Shown: positions 1 through 6,093 of the stretch, in pieces
How positions within the stretch are numbered: the first letter of the stretch is position 1
Layout: every line of letters starts with the position of its first letter
Assembly: GCA_902495545.1 (NCBI GenBank)
Contig: CABUXM010000086.1
Coordinates: forward strand, 1 to 8,261
From: an uncultured Collinsella sp.
GTDB lineage: Bacteria > Actinomycetota > Coriobacteriia > Coriobacteriales > Coriobacteriaceae
Direction of reading: 5' to 3'
Length of the DNA stretch: 8,261 nt
Notes under the pieces: generated by a model
What the model was told of the DNA's origin: nothing
The model's input: only the letters and a program-made list of their open reading frames with translations
Database searches by the model: none
Made by a program: the position numbers and the translations under genes

Positions 1-48
1 GCGAATGTCCTGAGATTTAGTCCTGGGATTCATGGAAGCCTTTCGATT

Positions 49-78
49 TTGGGGAAACGTAGAGGGTATCGCTACAAT
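49..78 (+). promoter_or_regulatory. Candidate sigma-70-type promoter for ddl-dinG
   Basis: A TACAAT box at 73-78 matches the TATAAT -10 consensus at five of six positions. TTGGGG at 49-54 lies 18 bases upstream and matches the -35 consensus only in its TTG. Transcription would begin at about 85, giving a leader of roughly 35 bases that ends in a strong ribosome binding site. The -10 is the persuasive part; the -35 is weak. Confidence 0.45.
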
Positions 79-103
79 ATGGTATCAGCTGCAGAAATTA
101 TAG

Positions 104-109
104 AGGAGG
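104..109 (+). promoter_or_regulatory. Ribosome binding site of ddl (AGGAGG)
   Basis: A perfect AGGAGG sits 9 bases before the ATG at 119, inside a longer GAGGAGGAG run. It is the strongest Shine-Dalgarno in the window and supports the 119 start over the internal ATG at 143 (Met9), which lies right before the conserved beta strand. Confidence 0.8.
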
Positions 110-118
110 AGTCTGCCC

Positions 119-1084
119 ATGCCGGGTAAAAGCCTAGAGAACATGCACGTAGCGGTCTTGGCGGGCGGTCATTCCGCCGAGCGCGAGATCTCGCTCGATT
201 CGGGAAAGAACGTTGTGGTGGCGCTGAAGGAAGCCGGCTACACCTCGGTGGAGCTGCTTGACACGGCCGCTGATGACTTTATGGTAACCATGGCGACCGG
301 CGGATTCGATGTGGCATTTATCGCCATGCACGGCGCCGGCGGTGAGGATGGCGCCATGCAGGGTGCCATGGAGACCCTGGGTATCCCCTACACGGCCTCG
401 GGCGTACTTGCCAGCGCCTGCGGTGCCGACAAGGAGGTCTCTAAGCTCCTATACGCCAAGGCGGGCATTCCCATTGCCCCCGGCCTTGCGCTCGAGGTGG
501 GCGATGAAGTCGATATCGATCATATCGTCGAGGTTTGTGGCGAGCGCTGCTTTGTGAAGCCGGCCGTCAACGGTTCCAGCTATGGCATTTCCCTGGTCCA
601 TGAGCCCTCCGAGCTGCCCGCGGCAATCGCCAAGGCGTTTGAGTACGGCGACAAAGTGCTGGTCGAGAAGTGCATCGAGGGTACCGAGATCACCGTCGGC
701 GTATACGGCGAAGATGACGTGCGCGCCCTGCCGATCGTCGAGATTCGTAAGCCCGAGGACTGCGAGTTCTACGATCTGGACGTGAAGTATGTCGACCCTA
801 CGGATATCCATCGCATTCCGGCGCAGATTTCACCCGAGAATTACGCTCGCGCTCAGGAGCTTGCCTGCGCCGCTCACAAGGCCCTCGGTTGCCTGGGTAT
901 CTCGCGCAGCGACTTTATTGTGAGTGAGGACGGCCCCGTTATCCTCGAGACCAATACCATTCCCGGAATGACCGATACGTCGCTGTATCCGGATGAGATC
1001 CGCCACACCGACGACATGACGTTCCCGCAGGTCTGTGACAGCCTGATCCGTATGGGCCTTCGTCGAGCGGGCATTGCATGCTAA
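119..1084 (+). CDS. ddl: D-alanine--D-alanine ligase (ATP-grasp)
   Basis: Cytoplasmic enzyme that joins two D-alanines using ATP, supplying the dipeptide that MurF adds to the peptidoglycan precursor. The 321 residues fit the family (about 300-370). Visible signatures: GGHSAEREISLDSG at 16-29 (Glu21 equivalent to E. coli DdlB Glu15), HGAGGEDGAMQG at 71-82, the ATP-grasp segment VKPAVNGSSYGIS at 146-158 with Ser153/Ser154, an omega loop with Lys223-Tyr224, RSDF at 263-266, and ETNTIPGMT at 277-285 with probable Mg ligands Asp265, Glu277 and Asn279. Lys-Tyr in the omega loop is typical of D-Ala-D-Ala ligases. D-Ala-D-lactate ligases usually carry Phe at the Tyr position, so I predict normal D-Ala-D-Ala product and no intrinsic vancomycin resistance from this gene. 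It starts an operon and its end overlaps the next gene. Confidence 0.95.
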   Translation: MPGKSLENMHVAVLAGGHSAEREISLDSGKNVVVALKEAGYTSVELLDTAADDFMVTMATGGFDVAFIAMHGAGGEDGAMQGAMETLGIPYTASGVLASACGADKEVSKLLYAKAGIPIAPGLALEVGDEVDIDHIVEVCGERCFVKPAVNGSSYGISLVHEPSELPAAIAKAFEYGDKVLVEKCIEGTEITVGVYGEDDVRALPIVEIRKPEDCEFYDLDVKYVDPTDIHRIPAQISPENYARAQELACAAHKALGCLGISRSDFIVSEDGPVILETNTIPGMTDTSLYPDEIRHTDDMTFPQVCDSLIRMGLRRAGIAC

Positions 1085-3972
1085 TCGAGGACGCGGTTTC
1101 GTCAGGAACGCCGCAGTTTGTCATCGACTCCTATGCCACGCTTGCCGACCGCGCCAAAACGCAGTCCTTCGGCCTTATCGAGGAAGATGTGATTGTCCTC
1201 GATACCGAGACCACGGGTCTTTCGGTGCAGGACAACGAGCTGATCGAGATCTCGGCGGCCCGTCTTTCGGGCCGCGAGGTCATCGACCGCTTCGATACCT
1301 TCGTGCATCCCAAGCAGCTGATTCCCGCCGAGATTACCGAGCTCACGAGCATTACAAATGCCGATGTGGCAGATGCCCCGTCGGCGGTTGAGGCCGTCGC
1401 CGCTCTCGCCGATTTTGTCGGTGGTTGCCCGGTGATCGCACATAACGCCACGTTCGACCGCTCGTTTATCGAGTCGGTCAAAGGCGGCGTCAACGTGAGC
1501 GATATTTGGATCGATTCGCTGGCGCTGTCGCGCATCGCGCTTCCGCGCCTAGCCTCGCACAAGCTGTCTTTTATGGCCGATCTGTTTGGCTGCGACTCGG
1601 TATCACACCGTGCCAATGCCGACGTCGACGCCCTGTGTGGCGTATGGCGCGTGTTGCTCGTGGCGCTCACCGACTTGCCCCAGGGCCTCATGGCGCGCCT
1701 AGCCGACATGCATCCGGACGTGCCTTGGTCCTATCGTCCTATCTTCTCATTCTTGGCAGGGCAGAACCCTGGTTCTATCTTCTCTCTCAGCGCCGCTCGT
1801 GCTGACGTCCTCAAGGCCGATCGCGCCGACGATCGGGTGGACGCCGATGAACTGCCGGTTCTCAAGATGCCGAGTCGTGAGGAGATTGAGGCAGACTATG
1901 CGCCAGGTGGCCTGGTCAATCGCATGTATCCCACCTACGAGCCGCGTGATGAGCAGATCGCGATGGCGCTCGAGGTCCGCGATGCGCTGGTCACGGGCAC
2001 TCATCGAGTAATTGAGGCAGGCACAGGCGTCGGCAAATCGATGGCCTATCTGGTGCCTTTTGCCGAGGCAGCACGCCGTAACAACATCACGGTTGGTATT
2101 GCGACCAAATCGAATAATCTTGCCGACCAGCTCATGTACCATGAGCTGCCAAAACTTGCCGAGCAACTGGACGGTGGTCTGTCATTTTGCGCGCTCAAGG
2201 GATATGACCACTATCCGTGCCTGCGCAAGCTCGAGCGCATGAGCCGCGGCCTGGTCGAGATTACCACCAAGCGCGATCCGGCGGACACGCTCACGGCGGT
2301 CGCGGTCATTATGGCGTACGTCTGCCAATCAGCCGATGGCGACCTCGACTCGCTCGGCATTCGGTGGCGCAGCGTCAACCGTCTCGACTTTACGACGGCC
2401 TCGCGCGAGTGTGCTCGTCGCCTCTGCCCGTTTTTTCCTGATAAATGTTTGGTCCACGGCGCTCGCCGTCGTGCGGCGCATGCCGATGTGGTGGTTACCA
2501 ACCATTCCCTGCTGTTGCGCAATGTAGCGGCCGAGGGCAGGATTTTGCCTCCGATTCGTCATTGGGTAATCGACGAGGCCCATTCCATCGAGCGCGAGGC
2601 GCGCCGTCAGTGGGCGCGCGTGGTGTCGGCGGATGAATCGCGCGTTCTGTTTGAGCGCCTGGGTGGCTCGAGCACCGGCGCGCTAAGCCAGGTTTCCCGT
2701 GATTTGGCAACCTCCGAGGGCTCTACGCTCTATCTGGGCCTTACTGCCAAGGCGACGTCGACGGTTGCGCGCGCGAGCATGGCAATCGCCGACGTGTTCG
2801 ATGGCGTTCGCGAGCTCGGCCGCCGTGCGCGTGGGGGCTATGACAATGCCAATCTATGGATTGGCCCCGAGCTGCGCGAATCTGACGACTGGCATGATTT
2901 CTTACAGTCGGCCTACGCTGCCATCGACGCATTGGAACAAGCTGACAAGAGCGTCGACGCGCTGGTGCAAGCCGTCGCCGCCGACAAGCCCGAGGTTGTT
3001 GTCGACCTGGGTGATATCTCGCGCCGCCTGCACGAGCTGGCCGAGAACCTCAAACTCATCATTGATGGTACCGACGAGCACTACGTGTATTCGCTGCAGG
3101 TCAATCGCAGGCTGCGTGCCGGCGGAGAGTCAATGACCGCAGAGCGCATCGACATTGGCGAGGCCTTGGCAACCGAGTGGCTGCCCGAGGTTCACACGGC
3201 TATCTTTGCCTCGGCGACTATGACGGTGTCCAAAAGCTTTGAACACTTTAACCATGCGGTCGGCCTCGATCGCATCGGTGCTTCAACATCCTCATCGCTG
3301 CACTTGGACTCGAGCTACGACTTCGATTCGAACATGGCTGTAGTCGTTGCGGGCGATATCCCCGATCCGCGCGATCGTGAGAGCTATCTTACGGCGCTCG
3401 AGCGCGTGCTGGTCGACGCCCATCTTGCCATGGGCGGATCGGTGCTCACGTTGTTCACCAATCGGCGCGACATGGAAGACCTGTACGCCCGCGTTGAGCC
3501 TAAGATGGCCCGTGCGGGTCTGGAGCTCAACTGCCAGCAGCGCAACTCATCTCCTCGTCGCCTACGCGACCGGTTTATCAACGAGCCAACCTCGTCGCTT
3601 TTTGCGCTTAAGGCCTTCTGGGAGGGGTTTGACGCCAGCGGCGAGACGCTGCGCTGCGTCATCATTCCCAAGCTGCCGTTCTCGAGCCCCACGGACCCGC
3701 TCTCGTGCGAGCGCAACCTGCGCGAAGACCGCGCTTGGGCGCGCTATTCGCTGCCCGAGGCAGTGCTCGAGGTCAAGCAGGCGGCCGGCCGCCTTATCCG
3801 CTCGTCGACCGATTGCGGCGTGCTGATTCTGGCCGACCCGCGCCTGGTGACGAAGGGCTACGGAAAGAAGTTCTTAACGTCGCTGCCCACGACCTCCTAC
3901 CAGCGCATCGAATCGGCGCAGATCGGTCACTATCTGCAACTGTGGCGCGCACGCCACGAGCGGCGGCGCTAA
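1078..3972 (+). CDS. dinG: DinG-family helicase with N-terminal 3'-5' exonuclease domain
   Basis: Predicted cytoplasmic DNA repair or replication enzyme of 964 residues, close to the ~930 aa of Bacillus-type exonuclease-DinG fusions. Residues ~36-195 form a DEDDh exonuclease: LDTETTGL (Asp42, Glu44), AHNATFDRSF (Asp127) and HRANAD (His177, Asp182). Residues ~285-955 form an XPD/DinG superfamily 2 helicase: Walker A EAGTGVGKS (313-321), DEAH box (499-502), motif III SATM (712-715), FWEGFDASGE (847-856) and QAAGRLIRS (901-909). Cys381, Cys445, Cys450 and Cys457 lie between Walker A and the DEAH box, as the 4Fe-4S ligands do in E. coli DinG and XPD. The ATG at 1078 overlaps the ddl stop (ATGCTAA) and has only a weak GAGCGG upstream, so translation is probably coupled to ddl. 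The next in-frame Met lies inside the exonuclease domain, so the start is well supported. The family assignment is firm; activity on particular substrates is inferred. Confidence 0.92.
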   Translation: MLIEDAVSSGTPQFVIDSYATLADRAKTQSFGLIEEDVIVLDTETTGLSVQDNELIEISAARLSGREVIDRFDTFVHPKQLIPAEITELTSITNADVADAPSAVEAVAALADFVGGCPVIAHNATFDRSFIESVKGGVNVSDIWIDSLALSRIALPRLASHKLSFMADLFGCDSVSHRANADVDALCGVWRVLLVALTDLPQGLMARLADMHPDVPWSYRPIFSFLAGQNPGSIFSLSAARADVLKADRADDRVDADELPVLKMPSREEIEADYAPGGLVNRMYPTYEPRDEQIAMALEVRDALVTGTHRVIEAGTGVGKSMAYLVPFAEAARRNNITVGIATKSNNLADQLMYHELPKLAEQLDGGLSFCALKGYDHYPCLRKLERMSRGLVEITTKRDPADTLTAVAVIMAYVCQSADGDLDSLGIRWRSVNRLDFTTASRECARRLCPFFPDKCLVHGARRRAAHADVVVTNHSLLLRNVAAEGRILPPIRHWVIDEAHSIEREARRQWARVVSADESRVLFERLGGSSTGALSQVSRDLATSEGSTLYLGLTAKATSTVARASMAIADVFDGVRELGRRARGGYDNANLWIGPELRESDDWHDFLQSAYAAIDALEQADKSVDALVQAVAADKPEVVVDLGDISRRLHELAENLKLIIDGTDEHYVYSLQVNRRLRAGGESMTAERIDIGEALATEWLPEVHTAIFASATMTVSKSFEHFNHAVGLDRIGASTSSSLHLDSSYDFDSNMAVVVAGDIPDPRDRESYLTALERVLVDAHLAMGGSVLTLFTNRRDMEDLYARVEPKMARAGLELNCQQRNSSPRRLRDRFINEPTSSLFALKAFWEGFDASGETLRCVIIPKLPFSSPTDPLSCERNLREDRAWARYSLPEAVLEVKQAAGRLIRSSTDCGVLILADPRLVTKGYGKKFLTSLPTTSYQRIESAQIGHYLQLWRARHERRR
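3969..3972. other. Overlapping stop codons of convergent genes
   Basis: The dinG TAA occupies 3970-3972 and the opposite-strand TAG of the pafC-like gene occupies 3969-3971, so the two coding regions share bases. I find no hairpin followed by a T-run on either strand near here. Transcripts from either side must therefore read into the opposing gene, or end by a signal I cannot see (for example Rho). Confidence 0.9.
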
Positions 3973-4886
3973 AGCGGACAGACGAGGGTTTTTGCCATAT
4001 CGCACAGACGCTTTGACAGGGCGGGGTCATCCAAGATGCGGATGGCTCCGCCCGCTGCGATTGTCTGGCTCAGTAGCCAACGCTCGGAGCCGTAATGCAC
4101 GGTTACCGTTGCCATGTCTGCCCCGCTGGGCTCGATGAGGGTGATGCCGGCCCAGTCCAGATGCTCCGCCATATCGAATGGCATCAAGAGCTTTGCGCTA
4201 CGCTGCGTCCGGGCAAGGGAATCGTGGAGGGATGCAACGTCCGGTGCGTGAGGCACGACGGAGTCTTCCGTCAAGGTGAGTCCCTCGATTTTATCCATGC
4301 GATAGGTGCGCTGCTCATCGACTGCGATGCCCCAGGCAATCAGGTATGTTTGGTCGCCGTTTGCCGTAATGCGCAAGGGGTCGACCAGACGCTCGCGTGG
4401 CCGTGCATCGTCCATCGAACGATACGAGATGAGGCAGCGAACGCCGTCTTGAATGGCGCAGCTCAGCTGCTGCCAGTGCGACCCACGGTTGACGGTGTCA
4501 AAGACGCGCTGGTTATAGCCGAGCTCTTCGGGTAGAAGAGCGTGTCGAATCCGAGCTGCCGTCTGCGGCTCGACCCCCAACGATTCAAGTTCGTGGTTGA
4601 GCACGGCGCCCTCGGCGGCACTCAGGCGCAGCGGTAGCACACGACCGGCGTCACCGGTGAGGACCACACGCTCGCCGTGGCATTCGCAGATGATGCGCGC
4701 GCCCGATTCTCGGTCCGCGAGCGTCGAGACGATCTCGAGAATCTCGTCGAGCGACACCCCCGTGATGTCAAATCGACTGCAAATCTCGGTTCGTGTCATG
4801 CCGCTCTCGCCGGCGGCGTAGAGGGCCTCCATGATGTCGATGGCGCGCGAGAGCCTCTGCTCGCTGGTGAGTTTACGCACGGGCAT
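3969..4886 (-). CDS. PafC-like HTH-WYL-WCX transcriptional regulator
   Basis: A 305-residue regulator, second gene of a leftward operon. Residues ~8-75 are predicted to form a winged HTH (TRTEICSRFDIT at 31-42). PLRLSAAEGAVLNHELESL at 85-103 is a typical PafC-type segment just after the HTH. The WYL domain spans about 138-205: the WYL signature itself reads TYL (180-182), followed by RTYRMDKI (193-200), and VDPLRI (168-173) precedes it. Residues ~225-305 correspond to the WCX C-terminal domain. In mycobacteria PafB and PafC act together to activate LexA-independent DNA-damage genes, and their WYL domains are thought to sense a nucleic-acid ligand; whether this pair does the same is inference. 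The start overlaps the preceding gene by 14 bases. The AAAGGA at 4899-4904 lies 12 bases upstream, rather far, which fits translational coupling. Another WYL-family role remains possible. Confidence 0.8.
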   Translation of the reverse strand: MPVRKLTSEQRLSRAIDIMEALYAAGESGMTRTEICSRFDITGVSLDEILEIVSTLADRESGARIICECHGERVVLTGDAGRVLPLRLSAAEGAVLNHELESLGVEPQTAARIRHALLPEELGYNQRVFDTVNRGSHWQQLSCAIQDGVRCLISYRSMDDARPRERLVDPLRITANGDQTYLIAWGIAVDEQRTYRMDKIEGLTLTEDSVVPHAPDVASLHDSLARTQRSAKLLMPFDMAEHLDWAGITLIEPSGADMATVTVHYGSERWLLSQTIAAGGAIRILDDPALSKRLCDMAKTLVCPL

Positions 4887-5895
4887 GCTCGTGCACCGTC
4901 CTTTCGATGAGGTGGTTCCACGCCTGTTTGAGCGATTTGGGGGCCATGGGCCTCATGCCGTCCATGGCGTGGGCCATGCAAAATGAAGCGGCGGCTTCAA
5001 GGTCGCGCACGTCAACGGTCCAGATCCATCCCGCATCGGTGTGTGCGAGCTTACCTCGCCCGCGCGTGAGACCGTTGATCATATCGATCTGCGTCTGAGG
5101 GGCGAATGAGAACGTAGCTGCAACGGGCGGTCGGTCGGCAAAATCGAATTCAAAGAACAGGTAGTCGTTGAGGTTGAAGTCCACAGGGATGGTGTAGGCC
5201 TTCGAAGGACGCCAAGCGCGAACGATACGGTCGCAGCGGAATGTCCTGATGTCGTCGGTGGCATTGTCGAGACCGCAAAAGTACGCCACGCCCTCGCGCT
5301 CGAACATGCCGTAGACGCAGACGGTACGCTCTTTTTGCTCACCGCGTCCGTTCTGATATAAAAATCGCAGCGCGCATCGCTCGGCAAAGGCGCTCCATAC
5401 CGCATCGACGGTGGGAGAGCGGCTGATTGTCGCCTCGTCCGCCGTCGTCCTGCCGGTGAGGTAGGCAATTTTGGAGCGAATATCGGCAAGCGGCGCGGCA
5501 AAAGTGGATGAGCCGGCCGCTATTGTCTGGTCGATGGCGTTGAGCAGGATATCGGCGTCGTCTGCGGTGATGAGGCCGCCTGCCGCAAACGTGTGCTCGC
5601 GGTCGATTGTCCACGAGCTTTCCTCGGTCTCCTGCGCACTGGCGGGGCGAACCTCCTTGATTAAGATGCCACGCTCGAGCAGTTTGTCACGATCGCGCCG
5701 AAACTTGCGCTTATCCGAGTCGATGTTGCCCGAGCCATATCCCAGGTCGGAATCCAAGACGATCTGCTCGGTCGTCAGCGGTTCGGGGGAGCTGTTGAGC
5801 ACAAAGAAAAGATTGAGGATGCGCCGAGCCGTTTTATCGAAACTGGGCTCCGAATTCCCCTTTTTAATTGTCTCGGTCGTGTCGCTTGCCGTCAT
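4873..5895 (-). CDS. PafB-like HTH-WYL transcriptional regulator
   Basis: A 340-residue regulator, first gene of the leftward operon. After a polar tail (1-20) comes an HTH: TARRILNLFFVLNSSPEPLT (22-41), then GYGSGNIDS and KFRRDRDKLLERGI (64-77). This closely follows the PafB/PafC N-terminal pattern in which a GY..., FRRxxERDKxxLRELG helix is typical. A WYL-type domain covers about 165-230: ALRFLYQNGRG (175-185), VYGMFEREGVAYFCGLD (194-210) and RTFRCDRI (217-224). The eponymous Trp-Tyr-Leu reads Ala-Tyr-Phe here (204-206), so the signature is degenerate. The C-terminal ~100 residues should be WCX-like. The start at 5895 has GAGGA at 5900-5904, four bases away. Pairing with the overlapping 305-aa paralogue and divergence from the peptidase-like gene point to a two-subunit regulator that may also control its own promoter. 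Confidence 0.78.
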   Translation of the reverse strand: MTASDTTETIKKGNSEPSFDKTARRILNLFFVLNSSPEPLTTEQIVLDSDLGYGSGNIDSDKRKFRRDRDKLLERGILIKEVRPASAQETEESSWTIDREHTFAAGGLITADDADILLNAIDQTIAAGSSTFAAPLADIRSKIAYLTGRTTADEATISRSPTVDAVWSAFAERCALRFLYQNGRGEQKERTVCVYGMFEREGVAYFCGLDNATDDIRTFRCDRIVRAWRPSKAYTIPVDFNLNDYLFFEFDFADRPPVAATFSFAPQTQIDMINGLTRGRGKLAHTDAGWIWTVDVRDLEAAASFCMAHAMDGMRPMAPKSLKQAWNHLIERTVHEHARA

Positions 5896-5954
5896 AGAGT
5901 CCTCGCATGAGAAGGTGGTTTGCTGCCATGATTTTAGTCCGATATGGAGATTAG

Positions 5955-5983
5955 GCTATATCCTTGTCCGCTCGGGGCGTTAA
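5955..5983 (-). promoter_or_regulatory. Candidate promoter of the WYL regulator operon
   Basis: On the minus strand TTAACG (5978-5983) and TATAGC (5955-5960) are separated by exactly 17 bases; each matches four of six bases of the sigma-70 consensus. The start of transcription would fall near 5948, leaving a leader of about 50 bases before the pafB-like ATG. It overlaps the forward RecA-NDp-like motif, so divergent transcription could be mutually exclusive. A second possible -10 (TAAAAT at 5931-5936) lacks a fitting -35. Confidence 0.35.
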
Positions 5984-5986
5984 GAT
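5964..5986 (+). promoter_or_regulatory. RecA-NDp-like (PafBC-type) promoter motif
   Basis: TTGTC at 5964-5968 followed by CGCT, eight bases and TAAGAT (5981-5986) reproduces the layout of the mycobacterial LexA-independent damage promoter TTGTCRGTG-N8-TANNNT. Six of the nine upstream positions match and the spacing is exact. It points toward the peptidase-like gene, about 110 bases before its ATG. The resemblance was sought after recognising PafB/C-like genes, so it is suggestive only. Confidence 0.25.
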
Positions 5987-6019
5987 GGCCCGAATTCGGT
6001 CGTTTGCGCTCGCTCGGGG
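5969..6019 (+). repeat. Nine-base direct repeat CGCTCGGGG
   Basis: CGCTCGGGG occurs at 5969-5977 and again at 6011-6019, offset by 42 bases, about four helical turns. The second copy abuts the TATACT box; the first lies three bases before TAAGAT. Same-face spacing next to two -10-like boxes is what one expects of paired operator half-sites, but the repeat is short and GC-rich, so chance is possible. Confidence 0.4.
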
Positions 6020-6025
6020 TATACT
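6020..6025 (+). promoter_or_regulatory. Candidate -10 box (TATACT) for the peptidase-like gene
   Basis: TATACT matches five of six bases of TATAAT. The best upstream partner, TTCGGT at 5995-6000, is poor and 19 bases away, so an activator might be needed. The implied leader is about 60 bases. Confidence 0.35.
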
Positions 6026-6084
6026 TTCGACTATATACGGTTCTAATGTGCATGCATTGGGCCTATTTGTCGGATTATGGATGT

Positions 6085-6088
6085 GGAG
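6085..6088 (+). promoter_or_regulatory. Ribosome binding site of the M28-like gene (GGAG)
   Basis: GGAG ends five bases before the ATG at 6094 and fixes that start. The nearby ATGs at 6077 and 6081 are in other frames. Confidence 0.6.
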
Positions 6089-6093
6089 CGCAC

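Larger units (their letters stand above)
1..118 (+). promoter_or_regulatory. Leader region upstream of ddl
   Basis: This stretch is more AT-rich than the genes that follow and holds the signals for ddl. One forward frame stays open from base 1 to a TAA at 127-129, but it uses codons such as AGA, GGG, ATA and TTG that are uncommon in the neighbouring genes and gives no recognisable protein. I therefore treat the region as mostly non-coding. The end of an upstream gene cannot be excluded because the window starts here. Confidence 0.5.
5896..6093. promoter_or_regulatory. Divergent intergenic control region
   Basis: These 198 bases separate the leftward WYL operon from the rightward peptidase-like gene and are the only sizeable non-coding gap in the window. 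They contain promoter-like boxes in both directions, a 9-base direct repeat (CGCTCGGGG) and a small palindrome TGCATGCA at 6049-6056. I see no riboswitch-like fold and no terminator. Confidence 0.7.

Noticed and set aside
1..129. Open forward frame from the window start to TAA at 127-129, possibly the tail of an upstream gene
   Set aside because: It uses codons unlike the neighbours, has no recognisable ending, and coincides with the promoter and ribosome binding site of ddl. It cannot be excluded without upstream sequence.
1131..1709. A 192-codon minus-strand frame inside dinG
   Set aside because: It is antisense to the well-supported exonuclease domain and shows a low-information Ser/Arg composition.
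2431..2436. Run of six T in dinG as a possible slippage or frameshift site
   Set aside because: The frame continues intact with conserved cysteines on both sides (Cys450 and Cys457), and there is no alternative downstream frame that makes sense.
3940..3994. GC-rich end of dinG followed by a T-run at 3990-3994 as a rightward terminator
   Set aside because: No convincing complementary stem directly precedes the T-run; the GC-rich stretch pairs poorly.
4095..4535. A 146-codon forward frame opposite the pafC-like gene
   Set aside because: It is antisense to the WYL domain coding sequence, whose motifs are clear; it has no promoter or ribosome binding site of its own.
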